Shown here: piece by piece, positions 34,595-44,117 of the stretch
How the letters are laid out: every line of letters starts with the position of its first letter
Numbering within the stretch: the first letter of the stretch is position 1
Source of the DNA: Kofleriaceae bacterium
Lineage (GTDB): Bacteria > Myxococcota_A > Polyangia > Haliangiales > Haliangiaceae
DNA length: 63,042 bases
Direction of reading: 5' to 3'
Assembly: GCA_024762925.1 (NCBI GenBank)
Contig: JANTGM010000023.1
Span: 1-63,042, forward strand
The notes under the pieces: generated by a model
Databases searched by the model: none
The model's input: only the letters and a program-made list of their open reading frames with translations
What the model was told of the DNA's origin: nothing
Made by a program: the position numbers and the translations under genes

Positions 34595-35309
34595 CATCAT
34601 CTACAGAAAGGAACTAGGGTCCTACCTTCGTTCGCCTGTTGGCTACTTAATCGCGGCGGCGATGTTGCTTGTCTGTGGGTTGCTCTTTCAGAGTCAAGCC
34701 CTTGGGAAAGAGGCAAAGCTCAGCGCCGACGTGCTTAGTGAGTTCTTTCGCTTTTGCAGTGGATGCACGATCGGCGCAGCGATCGCTCTGAGTATTCGAC
34801 TCATCGCAGAAGAGCGCCAGACCCACACCATTGTGCTGCTCAACACCTCCCCAGTTCGCGATGCAGAGATCGTTGTGGGAAAATTCTTAGCCGCGCTCAC
34901 GTTCTTGGCGTTCATTGTGTCGGCGTCGTTCTACATGCCCATGCTCATCAAGGTGAACGGCAAGATCACCATGTCTCAGGTGCTCGTAGGCTACCTTGGT
35001 CTTATCTTGCTAGGCGCTTCGGTGCTCTCCATCGGACTCTTTGCTTCGGCGCTCGCCAAGCAATATCTCGTTGCTGCATCGCTCGCTCTGGTACTTATCG
35101 TCGTGATGCTCCAACTCTATCCTCTTGGAATAAAACTCGATGAACCGCTGCGTAGCGTCTTGCAGGATCTCGATCTCTGGCACAAACATTTTGGCCTGGG
35201 CTTCATGAAAGGAATCCTCAATCTCCGAGACGTTGTCTATTACGTTGCTGTCTCATACTTTTTCTTACTTCTGACAACCAAGACGCTGGAGGCAAAACGA
35301 TGGCGATGA
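34581..35309 (+). CDS. ABC-2 type permease, GldF-like
   Basis: A 242-residue inner-membrane protein with six hydrophobic segments and the N-terminal signature IYRKELGSYLRSPVGYLI followed by HTIVLLNTSPVRDAEIVVGKFLAAL. This is typical of ABC-2 permeases of the GldF/NosY group. It overlaps the upstream ATPase gene by 14 bp and the downstream GldG-like gene by 10 bp (or 4 bp if the second ATG is used), so all are translated from one transcript. Confidence 0.92.
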   Translation: MRAISIIYRKELGSYLRSPVGYLIAAAMLLVCGLLFQSQALGKEAKLSADVLSEFFRFCSGCTIGAAIALSIRLIAEERQTHTIVLLNTSPVRDAEIVVGKFLAALTFLAFIVSASFYMPMLIKVNGKITMSQVLVGYLGLILLGASVLSIGLFASALAKQYLVAASLALVLIVVMLQLYPLGIKLDEPLRSVLQDLDLWHKHFGLGFMKGILNLRDVVYYVAVSYFFLLLTTKTLEAKRWR

Positions 35310-37204
35310 GAGTTTCCTCTCCGTGGTGGCTCGCGGCACTTACGCTTGGAGGCCTCATCGCGCTCTTCATGGGAGAGCGAGCGTTTGCGCACACAGACAT
35401 CGCTGGAGCACTTTCTTGGCTTGGGTGTCTTGTAGTTGTTGCTTCCTCAGTGACCCGAGTGTGGGTCGTTGCAAAGACCAAAGGCAGCCAACGGCGAATC
35501 GAGAGCATCGCGATCTTGTGCCATGCGGGCTTGCTCGTGGCACTGTTTGGCTATTGGCTCACCACCTCAACGGGCATGTCACTTCTGGGCATCGAAGGAG
35601 CCAGCAGCGTCGAGCGATGGCAGATGGTCATGCGGGTGTTATGGCTCATTGTTCTTCTTTGCTCACTTGTGCCGTTGCTGCTCATCGAAGTGTCGCTCGG
35701 CCTCATCCGGCGTAGCTCGTTCCGAAAAGAAGCTAGCGGGCCCGACGCATCTGTTGAGGTTTTTCACGTTCGCGAGATGGCAAGCTCAGGGCTCTCCATA
35801 GCGCTCGCAGCGGCCTTCTTAATGGTTACCTGCAACATTGCGGACGAGCGCAACATTCGCAAAGACGTTAGCTACTTTAAGACATCGAGCCCGGGAGAGG
35901 CCACGGCGAACATGGTCTCGTCGCTCGCAGAGCCACTCGAGGTCTTGCTCTTCTTTCCCGAGAACAACCAAGTTGCACCTGAGGTGGAGGAGTACGTCAG
36001 AGCCCTGGCCGATAAGACTGGCAACCTCATCTTCTCCTTGCACGATCGACTCATCGATGGGGCCCTGGCCAAGAAGCATAGGGTAAGCCGAGAGGGAACG
36101 GTTGTTCTTCTGAACGGCAAGAAGTCTGAGTCCTTTACCATCAACCCCGATTTGAACGTGGCGCGGAAGCGGTCCTTGCGAGAACTCGACAAGGGCTTTC
36201 AAAAGGCGCTCATGGCCGTACTTCGCGACACAAAGACCGCCTATTTTCTTGTTGGACATGGCGAGCTAAACGATCCGGAATCGGTTGGTGCGCTTGGCAT
36301 CAAGAGTTCTCTGAAGAAGTCGACACTCATCAAGAGCGCTCTTACTCAGCTCAACTACAAGGTCAAGGACTACGATGGCTACGGCAAGACCGTGCCCGAT
36401 GATTGCAGTGTGCTCTTTGTACTTGCTCCGCGCATCGCACTGCTCGACGAAGAACTCGCGGCGATTGATGCCTACTTGGCCAAGGGTGGCGCCGCGATAA
36501 TTGCGATGGACCCAGAATCGAAAATGCAGTTAGGACCTTTAGAGAAACGTCTCGGGGTCACTTTCGATCCAACGCCCCTCGCAGACGATAAAGAGTTCAT
36601 GGTGCGCACCAACTCCGTCACAGATCATTCGCTGGTGATAACGAACCAGTTCCTCTCGCATGCGTCCATCGCAACACTCAGTCGCGGCGCTACAGGATCT
36701 GCCATGCTATTTGTCAACTCGGGCTCCTTTGAACTCGTGCCGTTTGCAGAAGGCCCGACCAAGAACTTCGGAGTTATTCGCACGATGGCAACAGCGTTTC
36801 GCGATCACCAGACCGGAAGCACCCCACGAAACTTTCGCTTTGATGCCGAGACAGAGAAGCGCGATCGGTACAACGTTGTCGTGGCAGTCGATGGCAACCC
36901 GGCCAGCGCCGATGAGGGCATGCGGGTTGTGCTGCTTGCAGATGCAGACGTGCTCAGCGACGTTATTGTTGGACGGGTCGCAGTTGTTCAGAACATGCTG
37001 GTTGACATCATCAAGTGGACTGGGGGGGAGGAGTCGTTCGCTGGCGAGACGGTGAGTGAAAAAGACAAGCGCATCGAGCACACCAAGAGCCAAGACGCCA
37101 AGTGGTTTTACGGGACGATGGTGGGAGCTCCGCTTCTTATGCTTGGGTTTGGGCTGCTCTTCACGTCGCGAAGGCGACGAACGTCGGAGAGGAGCAAGTC
37201 ATGA
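35300..37204 (+). CDS. GldG-like auxiliary protein of an ABC exporter
   Basis: A 634-residue membrane protein. Four hydrophobic segments occur in the first 185 residues (one ends LSIALAAAFLMVTCNI). A large extracytoplasmic region (about 200-590) has the PF09822-type features YFLVGHGE, LFVLAPRIALLDEELAAIDAYLAKGGAAIIAMDP and VVLLADADVLSD. A final membrane helix lies near 610 (FYGTMVGAPLLMLGFGLLF). GldG proteins are partners of GldA/GldF. The second ATG at 35306 would give an ATGA overlap. The stop overlaps the next gene as ATGA. Confidence 0.9.
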   Translation: MAMRVSSPWWLAALTLGGLIALFMGERAFAHTDIAGALSWLGCLVVVASSVTRVWVVAKTKGSQRRIESIAILCHAGLLVALFGYWLTTSTGMSLLGIEGASSVERWQMVMRVLWLIVLLCSLVPLLLIEVSLGLIRRSSFRKEASGPDASVEVFHVREMASSGLSIALAAAFLMVTCNIADERNIRKDVSYFKTSSPGEATANMVSSLAEPLEVLLFFPENNQVAPEVEEYVRALADKTGNLIFSLHDRLIDGALAKKHRVSREGTVVLLNGKKSESFTINPDLNVARKRSLRELDKGFQKALMAVLRDTKTAYFLVGHGELNDPESVGALGIKSSLKKSTLIKSALTQLNYKVKDYDGYGKTVPDDCSVLFVLAPRIALLDEELAAIDAYLAKGGAAIIAMDPESKMQLGPLEKRLGVTFDPTPLADDKEFMVRTNSVTDHSLVITNQFLSHASIATLSRGATGSAMLFVNSGSFELVPFAEGPTKNFGVIRTMATAFRDHQTGSTPRNFRFDAETEKRDRYNVVVAVDGNPASADEGMRVVLLADADVLSDVIVGRVAVVQNMLVDIIKWTGGEESFAGETVSEKDKRIEHTKSQDAKWFYGTMVGAPLLMLGFGLLFTSRRRRTSERSKS

Positions 37205-38490
37205 AACTGGGACCTGTGGTGCACGGAGGCTTGCTGGTGGTGGCTTTGGTCTTCGCATATCAAACCAGCACTCGCAAGAAGGACTCACTTCCCAAGCGCG
37301 GCACACACGCGGTGTGGAAACTAGGAGCGCTGTCTGCGGTTGTTCTTGAGAGCGAGAAGAAGCGCGTTCGAATCGAGAAGCGCGAAGACGAAAACGGCAC
37401 GTACTATTGGGGAGAAGTCACTAGGACTCGCAAGCCCCCCCCCACTCCAAAAGGTGTCGGGCCTGATATGGACGATGCAGGGCCAACTAGCAATGAGCCC
37501 AAAGAAGAGACTACGGTGACGTCTCGCGAGTTTCCGGTGGGCCGCGCAGGCGAGGAGCTGATGCTTCAGTACCAAACGCTTATGGCTTTGCGAGCTCTCG
37601 GCCCAATCGCCTCTGATGACCTTGAACGCTACAACCTGCACGAAAAGACACTCAATCTCACAGCGATCGAAGGTGGGAAAGGAGAGCACTCCCTGCTTCT
37701 TGCGGGTGAGAAAATCTACGGTGGCACGGACCGCTATGCGTATGAAGTTAACGGAGGGAACGGATACGTGATCTCGGGAAAACTCGTACAGCCTCTTGAG
37801 AGTGCTGAGAGCAGTCTGGGTATCCGAAAGGTGCACTCCTATGCCGATAGCAAGGTCACATCGATCGCAATCACGACCACCGCTGGCGACAAGGTGTTGG
37901 TAAAACGTTGGGTGCAAGATGAGGACGGCAAGCATGTTGTTTGGGAGTACGAAGAGACTCCTGGGACATCAGAAGCGTCACTTGCGAGCTTCATCGAGCG
38001 CGTTGCGAAGCTCAAGCCGACTCGCTATGAGCCAACTCTCGAGCCTTCTTCGTTGGTTCATATTTCGACGATGCGCTATCGCGATGCAAGTGGGACATCA
38101 CTTGGCTACTTGGAACTTTACCGACAGCCGGTATCAGCTCAAGAGTTACCGAAGAGGCCTGGGGCACGTCAGCAGACGCAGTACTTCATCAAGACCGAGA
38201 GAACGCGAGTCCTTGGCAAGGTTGGGCGTCTCGACGCAGATCGCGTCGATCAGGACTTGGTAGAACTCTTTGGAATCGCGCCACCTCCACCGTCGCCAGA
38301 GCCCGAGCCGGTGGAGCCTGCAAACGTGCCAGCATCTCCGTCCCCCGCTCCTTCAGGCGCTTCCGCCGTCGCTCCTTCAGGCGCTGCTCCTCCTTCCGCC
38401 GTCGTTCCTTCAGGCGTCGCTCCTTCAGGCGTCGCTCCTTCAGGCGCCGCTCCTCCTTCCGCGGTCGCTCCTTCCGCCGAAGAACGCTAG
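37201..38490 (+). CDS. DUF4340-type protein with a Pro/Ala/Ser repeat tail
   Basis: A 429-residue protein. An N-terminal hydrophobic anchor (VVHGGLLVVALVFAYQTS) precedes a periplasmic beta-rich domain of the DUF4340 type, which usually accompanies GldG-like genes. The last 60 residues are low complexity, built from PSGVA/PSGAA/PSAVA units encoded by 15-base tandem repeats (38344-38482). This tail may span peptidoglycan or vary in length between strains. The start ATG at 37201 overlaps the GldG stop by four bases. The frame is open 33 codons further upstream, but that part lies inside the GldG gene. Confidence 0.88.
   Translation: MKLGPVVHGGLLVVALVFAYQTSTRKKDSLPKRGTHAVWKLGALSAVVLESEKKRVRIEKREDENGTYYWGEVTRTRKPPPTPKGVGPDMDDAGPTSNEPKEETTVTSREFPVGRAGEELMLQYQTLMALRALGPIASDDLERYNLHEKTLNLTAIEGGKGEHSLLLAGEKIYGGTDRYAYEVNGGNGYVISGKLVQPLESAESSLGIRKVHSYADSKVTSIAITTTAGDKVLVKRWVQDEDGKHVVWEYEETPGTSEASLASFIERVAKLKPTRYEPTLEPSSLVHISTMRYRDASGTSLGYLELYRQPVSAQELPKRPGARQQTQYFIKTERTRVLGKVGRLDADRVDQDLVELFGIAPPPPSPEPEPVEPANVPASPSPAPSGASAVAPSGAAPPSAVVPSGVAPSGVAPSGAAPPSAVAPSAEER
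38344..38482 (+). repeat. Imperfect 15-bp tandem repeats in the DUF4340 tail
   Basis: About nine imperfect copies of GCTCCTTCAGGCGTC and close variants, in frame, coding for PSG-V/A-A units. The copy number may vary by slippage without changing the frame. Confidence 0.8.
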
Positions 38491-38640
38491 GGGGAGAGCG
38501 ATGAACCGAGGCAAGGTTGGGGCGCTCAAACGAGCTAGCGTGTCGGGCTTCGTGGTGGAACGAGTGACACATGTTCCTTTGGCGAGAGGGTGCAGCAGTT
38601 TGAGCGCAAAGGACTTTGCCAGACAAATGTGGGCTACCAC

Positions 38641-38970
38641 CTAGAATCGGCTCATGCCGCCTTCGCCAAGAACCACTCGATACGGCTGATCCTTGATGTC
38701 CACCGTTTTGGACAAGACGATACACTTCCCCGTGGGGCTACGTTCGACGTATCCTAGAATCGGCGCTGGAAGTGTTGCACCAAAGGCTACCCTTGGGGGC
38801 GCATCAGAATTTGTCTTTGATGCGGACTTGGGATCAACGTTACTTACCTCAAGTTCAGAGTTGTTCGTAACGCGAATTTGTGCGGAGGATACTCTCGATA
38901 TCGTTGAAACGAGCGACGAATGCTCACGTCTGAAGAGTCTTCCGACCCATCGGAACCTGAGGACCATCAT
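38641..38970 (-). CDS. Possible small protein downstream of a PEGA/TPR gene
   Basis: A 109-residue frame starting at an ATG (38970) or at a TTG 18 bases upstream, 15 to 33 bp after the stop of the PEGA/TPR gene. Third codon positions are mostly G or C, like the neighbouring genes, which supports coding. The C-terminal half (PAPILGYVERSPTGKCIVLSKTVDIKDQPYRVV) reads like an ordinary soluble domain. There is no signal peptide and no family is recognised. An opposite-strand frame at 38693-39205 covers the same bases but looks like a shadow. Confidence 0.5.
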   Translation of the reverse strand: MMVLRFRWVGRLFRREHSSLVSTISRVSSAQIRVTNNSELEVSNVDPKSASKTNSDAPPRVAFGATLPAPILGYVERSPTGKCIVLSKTVDIKDQPYRVVLGEGGMSRF

Positions 38971-39003
38971 TCCCCCTGTGGCGTCCAAGCAAAGAGTGGA
39001 GGA

Positions 39004-40695
39004 CTACATCCGTATCGAAAAACCCAGATTGGGTACGAAGTTGCCTTGTGCGTCGGTCGTGCCTCCAAACACAGGTGTGAGTGAATGTGCTGTTTCTGAG
39101 CGTGTGGGTTCGCTCTTGGTGGCGTCGCCAGATTCGTCCATGTCACGGGTAAGAAACGTTGCTCCCACTAGACCACTCACCAAGCCGAGAATAGAAAAAT
39201 GCTGAATGCGTTCGCTGCCGCTCTTGAAGGCCTGCGCAAGCAGAGCGCCACCCAGCACACCGCCTACGCCGCCAAGATCGATAATGGCCATGCGCTCAAG
39301 ACTAACCTTGTTGGTTGCAAGAATACCCGCGCCAGCAACGAGGCCAAAGTTGAGTCCCGAGAAGAGAATGGGGTCGCGAATTCGCAAATCCGAGTCGAAG
39401 ACCGCGTACAGCAATGCACCAGAGCTTAGGCCAATGAGCGCCGATGAGCCCAAGACCGCAGCGTCACCGGTGCTCAGCGTTAGGCGCTTGTGCGCGATGG
39501 CCGAGCCCGCCAATCCGAACAGACCACCACTGAGGGTGGCTGCGGTGATGGCTTTGCGCTCTTGATCGCTGCAGTTCGTTTGTTGGGCAGACCCGGAGGA
39601 CTCCACATCACAGGCAAAGAAGGAGCCAAGCAACGCTCCTTCCACTGCACCGATGACCGAGGACTCGATCATGAACCAAGCATCGCCTCGAGTGGTCGAT
39701 TCGGGAATTCCGTAGTACGCACTTCCCGCTCCAACCGCCGCAGCTGCAAGTGAGCTGGCAGCAGTCTCCGCAGAGTCCTGTCCAAAGATCGAAGACATCG
39801 CGACACCACCTGTGACGCCAAGACCCAAGGTGGAGGCGATGAGCAAGAGCCGCCGCCCCGACACGGGTGGAGCCTTGAGCTCGACGCTGATCTCGCTCGC
39901 ATCTCCTGCTTTGATGGTTGCAAACTCGGTCTTCGGTTCTCGGCCAGGTGCCTCCAAGACGACTTCGTAGCGACCCACGGGTAGGGTATCTTGGTAGGCG
40001 CCAACACCAACGAGTCGGTCGTTCAGAAAAATTCTGGAGTTGCTTGGTGTCGCAGTTACTTGCAGTGTGCCGGTCTGCGCTTCAAGCCTTAAGTAGTAGG
40101 AGTAGGGCTGGCCTGGCTTGGTTGTGATCTCGCGAGTGATGTCCTCAAACCCTGGCATGCGAACTTGCATGGTGTACTTGCCCTGAACAACCTCTAACGG
40201 GGCGTCTTGATTGGCTTTCCCTCGGGCACGCAAACCAGCTGGATCGCTGAGTGTGACTGTGGCACCAGCGGGTACTGTGGCAACTCGAATCTGCGCTGGC
40301 AGTTGCCGCAAGACTTCGGCTCTCAGTGAAGCCTTGTGGGTCGTAGGCGCTGCTGGGTCTGATTCGGCAATGTATCGCTCGAAGTAGATGACAGAGAGTT
40401 CAAACTTGAGCAGCCGTTCGTAGCTTTGGGCAATGTTGTAGAAGGCTGCCGGGTGAGGCTTTGCGCAGTAGCTGTCCACAAATGCGTCGATGGCTCCATC
40501 ATAGTCGCCTTCCTCGTACAGCACGAGTCCGCGATCGTAGAGCTGGCTGGCGATCTTCGTCGCTTTTGCCGCCGTGTCTGCCGTTTCCGTGCACCGGTCG
40601 ACGCGAAGTGCTTGTTCTTCTGTGTCGTCTCCGCGGGCAATTGAGGTCGCGCCCAAGAGAACACAGGCAAAGCAGAAAACGAGGAACCTGCGCAC
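39004..40695 (-). CDS. Secreted TPR and PEGA-domain protein with hydrophobic C-terminal half
   Basis: A 563-residue protein with a signal peptide cleaved after IARG. A TPR-type region follows (about 48-110; YEEGDYDGAIDAFVDSYCAKPHPAAFYNIAQSYERL). Two PEGA-like domains (about 130-210 and 212-275) contain VPAGATVTL..., then LQVTATPSNSRIFLNDRLVG and TLPVGRYEVVLEAPG. The C-terminal 280 residues consist of Gly/Ala/Ser-rich hydrophobic segments in pairs, like a membrane-embedded repeat domain. The gene starts three bases after the stop of a PEGA-carrying kinase gene, so they are cotranscribed. Confidence 0.88.
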   Translation of the reverse strand: MRRFLVFCFACVLLGATSIARGDDTEEQALRVDRCTETADTAAKATKIASQLYDRGLVLYEEGDYDGAIDAFVDSYCAKPHPAAFYNIAQSYERLLKFELSVIYFERYIAESDPAAPTTHKASLRAEVLRQLPAQIRVATVPAGATVTLSDPAGLRARGKANQDAPLEVVQGKYTMQVRMPGFEDITREITTKPGQPYSYYLRLEAQTGTLQVTATPSNSRIFLNDRLVGVGAYQDTLPVGRYEVVLEAPGREPKTEFATIKAGDASEISVELKAPPVSGRRLLLIASTLGLGVTGGVAMSSIFGQDSAETAASSLAAAAVGAGSAYYGIPESTTRGDAWFMIESSVIGAVEGALLGSFFACDVESSGSAQQTNCSDQERKAITAATLSGGLFGLAGSAIAHKRLTLSTGDAAVLGSSALIGLSSGALLYAVFDSDLRIRDPILFSGLNFGLVAGAGILATNKVSLERMAIIDLGGVGGVLGGALLAQAFKSGSERIQHFSILGLVSGLVGATFLTRDMDESGDATKSEPTRSETAHSLTPVFGGTTDAQGNFVPNLGFSIRM

Positions 40696-40698
40696 GAG

Positions 40699-42357
40699 CT
40701 ACTGGCCTTGGAAAGGATTGCCTATGGTATCGCGTCCACCAATAGGGGTTGTGTCGTTGGTGGTGGAACTAGAAGAATTCTTATGTGGCTTCTTTGGGTT
40801 GCGTCGATGATTGCGCCGTGTGTCTTTGGGAGTGGCCAGCGGAATGAGTTTTCCTGGCATGGTCTTGCCATCATCGAGCTCTGGGGTTACCACGAGAGTG
40901 CCTGGCTCATATCCTTCGTGCACCAAGCGCAACTTGATTTGATCACCCGTGATTGGTGGACTAAAGGGGCAGGGTGTGGCGGCGCAGACCTCAAGAGCCC
41001 CATGGTAGACCTTGGCTCCTGGCGGGTCGGAAGTGAGCGTTATGTGGGCTTGTAGAAAGGCCGGCTTTGCATCTGCAGCTGCAACTCTTGGAGCCGCGTC
41101 GTGGACAGGCGTTGCGACCACCGCGCTGGGAGCTAGCTCGGTTTTCTTGGCCGTCTCGTCGCCCATCAACATGGTCACAGCGAGCGTCGAGCCACCAGTA
41201 ACGAGAATCACGCCACCAAGCCATGCAGCATAGCTGCGCTTAGAACGGCTTCGCTGATTGCGCCGCCATCGCGCTGCGGTAATTCGCGAACTGGTGGACT
41301 TGGGATCAATGAGGTCCAGTTGGGCAAGGTCGGAGGCAAACTCCTCCATGCTTTGATAGCGCTCATCCCGACTCTTGGCCATGGCCTTGCAAATCACCGA
41401 TTCAAGATTGTGATCGAGGTCTGAGACATATTCTGATGCGGGTTTCGGCTCATCAGAGATTACCTGCGTGAGAATGTTGAGGTAGTTCTTGCCGCGAAAT
41501 GGAACTTCGCCCGTGATCGTCTCGTAGAGGATCACGCCAAGCGCATAGATGTCGATGCGATGGTCTAAGTCGTCATCGCCCTGCGCCTGCTCAGGCGACA
41601 TGTAGAGCGGGGTTCCAAGCACCATGCCTGTTTGCGTGAGCCGTACGTCCTCATCGTCGGGTTCGAGCGACTTGGAGATGCCAAAGTCGAGCACCTTTAC
41701 GAAGTCTTCGCCATCCCGCGTTACAACGAAGATGTTCTCTGGCTTGATGTCTCGGTGGACGATGCCCTTGTTATGCGCGGCGGCCAATGCGCTCGCGATT
41801 TGTCGAGCGATGTGGATGGCACGTTGGCTATCAAGACGCCCTTGCTTTGCGATAAGAGACCCAAGGGATTCGCCTTCGAGGTACTCCATGACAACAAACG
41901 TTCGGCCCGTGATGGTTGTGCCGAAATCTGTGATGTCGATGATATTCTCGTGACCAATGGAGGACGCGAGTCGTGCCTCTTGCTTCAGCCTTGCAACGCT
42001 TTGGTCTTTCTCAGCGTGTTTGTCGAGCAGCACTTTGAGCGCAACGCGCTTGCCAATCACGGTGTGCTTCGCCTCGTACACCGCGCCCATGCCCCCTTGG
42101 CCAAGCTTGGCAGTTACTTCATAGCGGTCGTTGAGCGTCACTCCCAACAGCTCGTCGTTCTCCGGTTCGTTGTCCTTCTTGTTGGGTGGGCGTGCTCGAA
42201 CAGTGCTCTTGTCGTCACCACCGCTTCCAGCGAGCAGTGTGTCGGCCCCGGAGTCCGCTAGATCTTGGTCTGCGTCACCTGCGGGGCGCGCGCCAGAGTC
42301 GATGGTGGCCGCCATGGCATGGGCGACCGCATCGTCTTTCGTGTCTGCGGTGGACAT
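40699..42357 (-). CDS. Membrane Ser/Thr protein kinase with a periplasmic PEGA domain
   Basis: A 552-residue kinase from the ATG at 42357; the frame stays open to 42534. The kinase domain (about 78-345) is complete: LGQGGMGAV, VALKVLL, HRDIKPEN, DFG, and TPLYMSPEQA. A basic stretch (RWRRNQRSRSKRS) precedes a single membrane helix near 380-400. The outer part has a PEGA domain (ITLTSDPPGAKVYHGALEV.....PFSPPITGDQIKLRLVHEGYEP) and a basic Asn/Ser/Thr-rich tail. PEGA probably senses or binds an envelope component. The PEGA/TPR protein gene follows after three bases. Confidence 0.93.
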   Translation of the reverse strand: MSTADTKDDAVAHAMAATIDSGARPAGDADQDLADSGADTLLAGSGGDDKSTVRARPPNKKDNEPENDELLGVTLNDRYEVTAKLGQGGMGAVYEAKHTVIGKRVALKVLLDKHAEKDQSVARLKQEARLASSIGHENIIDITDFGTTITGRTFVVMEYLEGESLGSLIAKQGRLDSQRAIHIARQIASALAAAHNKGIVHRDIKPENIFVVTRDGEDFVKVLDFGISKSLEPDDEDVRLTQTGMVLGTPLYMSPEQAQGDDDLDHRIDIYALGVILYETITGEVPFRGKNYLNILTQVISDEPKPASEYVSDLDHNLESVICKAMAKSRDERYQSMEEFASDLAQLDLIDPKSTSSRITAARWRRNQRSRSKRSYAAWLGGVILVTGGSTLAVTMLMGDETAKKTELAPSAVVATPVHDAAPRVAAADAKPAFLQAHITLTSDPPGAKVYHGALEVCAATPCPFSPPITGDQIKLRLVHEGYEPGTLVVTPELDDGKTMPGKLIPLATPKDTRRNHRRNPKKPHKNSSSSTTNDTTPIGGRDTIGNPFQGQ

Positions 42358-42495
42358 TCGCGTACCATCCTCGATCCTAGGCTTGCTAGAGACCCTTGTC
42401 AATCGGTGGAAGATCGACATCAGCCTGAAATCAAAAGGTTTCTTCCCGTTCCGATGAGATACCCACGAGGCTGCTGGGAAGGCTACTCTTGCTTC

Positions 42496-44079
42496 ATGAG
42501 CGAGAGCAAAGCCCAAGCCAACAAGCCGCTCCATACACTCACAGCATCGGAGATTAGCACCGGGCTCGCTGAGGGCTCACTGCGCTCGGTTGATGTAGTC
42601 GAAGCGTTGATCGCGCGCCGCCGATCGAGTGATGGCGCTCTTGGCTCGTTTGTCTCGGTTTGCGATGACGCTCTGAAGGACGCGGAAGCGGCTGACAAAG
42701 CTCGCAAAGAGGGAACCCATCGCAGTCCACTTCACGGCGTGCCGATTACCATCAAAGAGAGTGTCGATTTGTTGGGGCACGACTCAACGCTCGGCATCGC
42801 TGCGCGGCAGAACAAACCCGCATTGCATGATGCAGTGTTGGTGGCAGAACTGCGACGGCTCGGCGCGGTGTTTCTCGGCAAGACGAACGTGCCACAAGCA
42901 CTGCTGGCGCAAGAAACCGAAAACCATCTATACGGCGTCACAAACAACCCTTGGGAGCTTTCTCGGACCCCTGGCGGGTCATCTGGTGGTGAGGCGGCCG
43001 CAGTTGCAGCTGGGTTAAGCCCTCTTGGCATCGGCACTGACATTGGTGGCTCCATTCGAATCCCCGCACACTTTTGCGGCATCGTCGGCTTCAAGCCAAC
43101 CCTCGATACTTGGTCCAACAGGGGCTCCAACACGGCGATCAAGGGGCAGGAGTTGGTGCGCGCGCAAATTGGCACACTCAGTCGCAGCGTGGAAGACGTG
43201 CAGCTTTTATGGCGCAATGTCGATGTATCTCAAATGGCGGCGGGAGATCCCTTGGTGCCTCCAGCATCCGCAACTGTGGCCCCTCTCCTTCGCGGCATGA
43301 CGATCGGCGTTGTCGATGATGACGACTTTCTTCCACCCGTCGCGAGCATTCGGCGCGCGGTTCGTGAAGCGCGAACTGCCCTTGAGGAAGCTGGTGCCAA
43401 GGTTGTGAGTCATTGGCCGGTGGCATCGCGAGATATTCTCGCAACTTGGCTTGCTGGCATTTCATCGGACCGAGGTCGCACCCTGCTTGACTCGCTTGGA
43501 AGCGATGCCATTAGTCAACAACTCAAGGCGTCAACGACTCTCATAAAACTTCCGAGTGCCTTACGTCGACACCTTGGTGGTCTGCTCGGGGTTTTGGGGG
43601 AGAAGCGCTTGGCGATGCTCATGGATGTCTTGGGCGAGAAGACGGTCACGGATTTCTGGAGGTTAGTGCAACGTCGAACAGATTTGCGCCTGGCCGAATT
43701 TGATGGCTGGCAACGAGCTGGCCTCGATGCTCTCATTTGCCCACCTCACGTGGTGCCAGCTATCGGGCACCGGCAAAGCGGAGATTTCACTCTCTCACTT
43801 GGTCCGATGTTTCGCTGGACACTGCTCAACTTCCCGGCTGGCGTTGTTCCTATCACGCGAGTGCGCGCTGATGAGACCAGCGGTTACGATGGCGGCGAAG
43901 ATCGGATTGCCAAGAAGGTGCGTTCGATTTTGGAAGGAAGCGCCGGCCTGCCAATTGGTGTGCAGGTTGTCGCCAAACCGTTTCAAGAGCAGGCGTTGCT
44001 AACGGTTATGTCTGCCATTGAAAGTCGAGTCAAAAGCAACAAAGGCTACCCAGTGACGCCGATTGACGTCTCCAGGTAG
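42496..44079 (+). CDS. Amidase-signature hydrolase
   Basis: A 527-residue amidase. The Ser-cisSer-Lys triad is visible: Lys in PITIKESVDL, cis-Ser in PGGSSGGEAAAVAAG and the nucleophile Ser in GTDIGGSIRIPA. GIVGFKPT also fits the family. Overall it is closer to fatty-acid-amide-hydrolase-like amidases than to GatA (FVSVCDDALKDAEAADK at the start). No signal peptide is seen and no gatB or gatC is nearby, so it probably acts on a small-molecule amide. The ATG at 42496 matches the family start. It is divergent from the kinase gene. Confidence 0.92.
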   Translation: MSESKAQANKPLHTLTASEISTGLAEGSLRSVDVVEALIARRRSSDGALGSFVSVCDDALKDAEAADKARKEGTHRSPLHGVPITIKESVDLLGHDSTLGIAARQNKPALHDAVLVAELRRLGAVFLGKTNVPQALLAQETENHLYGVTNNPWELSRTPGGSSGGEAAAVAAGLSPLGIGTDIGGSIRIPAHFCGIVGFKPTLDTWSNRGSNTAIKGQELVRAQIGTLSRSVEDVQLLWRNVDVSQMAAGDPLVPPASATVAPLLRGMTIGVVDDDDFLPPVASIRRAVREARTALEEAGAKVVSHWPVASRDILATWLAGISSDRGRTLLDSLGSDAISQQLKASTTLIKLPSALRRHLGGLLGVLGEKRLAMLMDVLGEKTVTDFWRLVQRRTDLRLAEFDGWQRAGLDALICPPHVVPAIGHRQSGDFTLSLGPMFRWTLLNFPAGVVPITRVRADETSGYDGGEDRIAKKVRSILEGSAGLPIGVQVVAKPFQEQALLTVMSAIESRVKSNKGYPVTPIDVSR

Positions 44080-44102
44080 CCTTCCTTCGCACGTGAGCAG
44101 AT

Positions 44103-44116
44103 CACATGGACATGTG
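44103..44116. terminator. Small hairpin between convergent amidase and metK genes
   Basis: CACATG, GA, CATGTG: a perfect 6-base stem directly after the metK stop and 24 bp after the amidase stop. Its position fits a convergent terminator, but the stem is weak and has no T-run. Confidence 0.3.
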
Positions 44117-44117
44117 C

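Noticed and set aside
38693-39205. Plus-strand frame of 170 codons
   Set aside because: It lies over the 3' end of the PEGA/TPR gene and over a better minus-strand frame; its sequence has no domain-like pattern.
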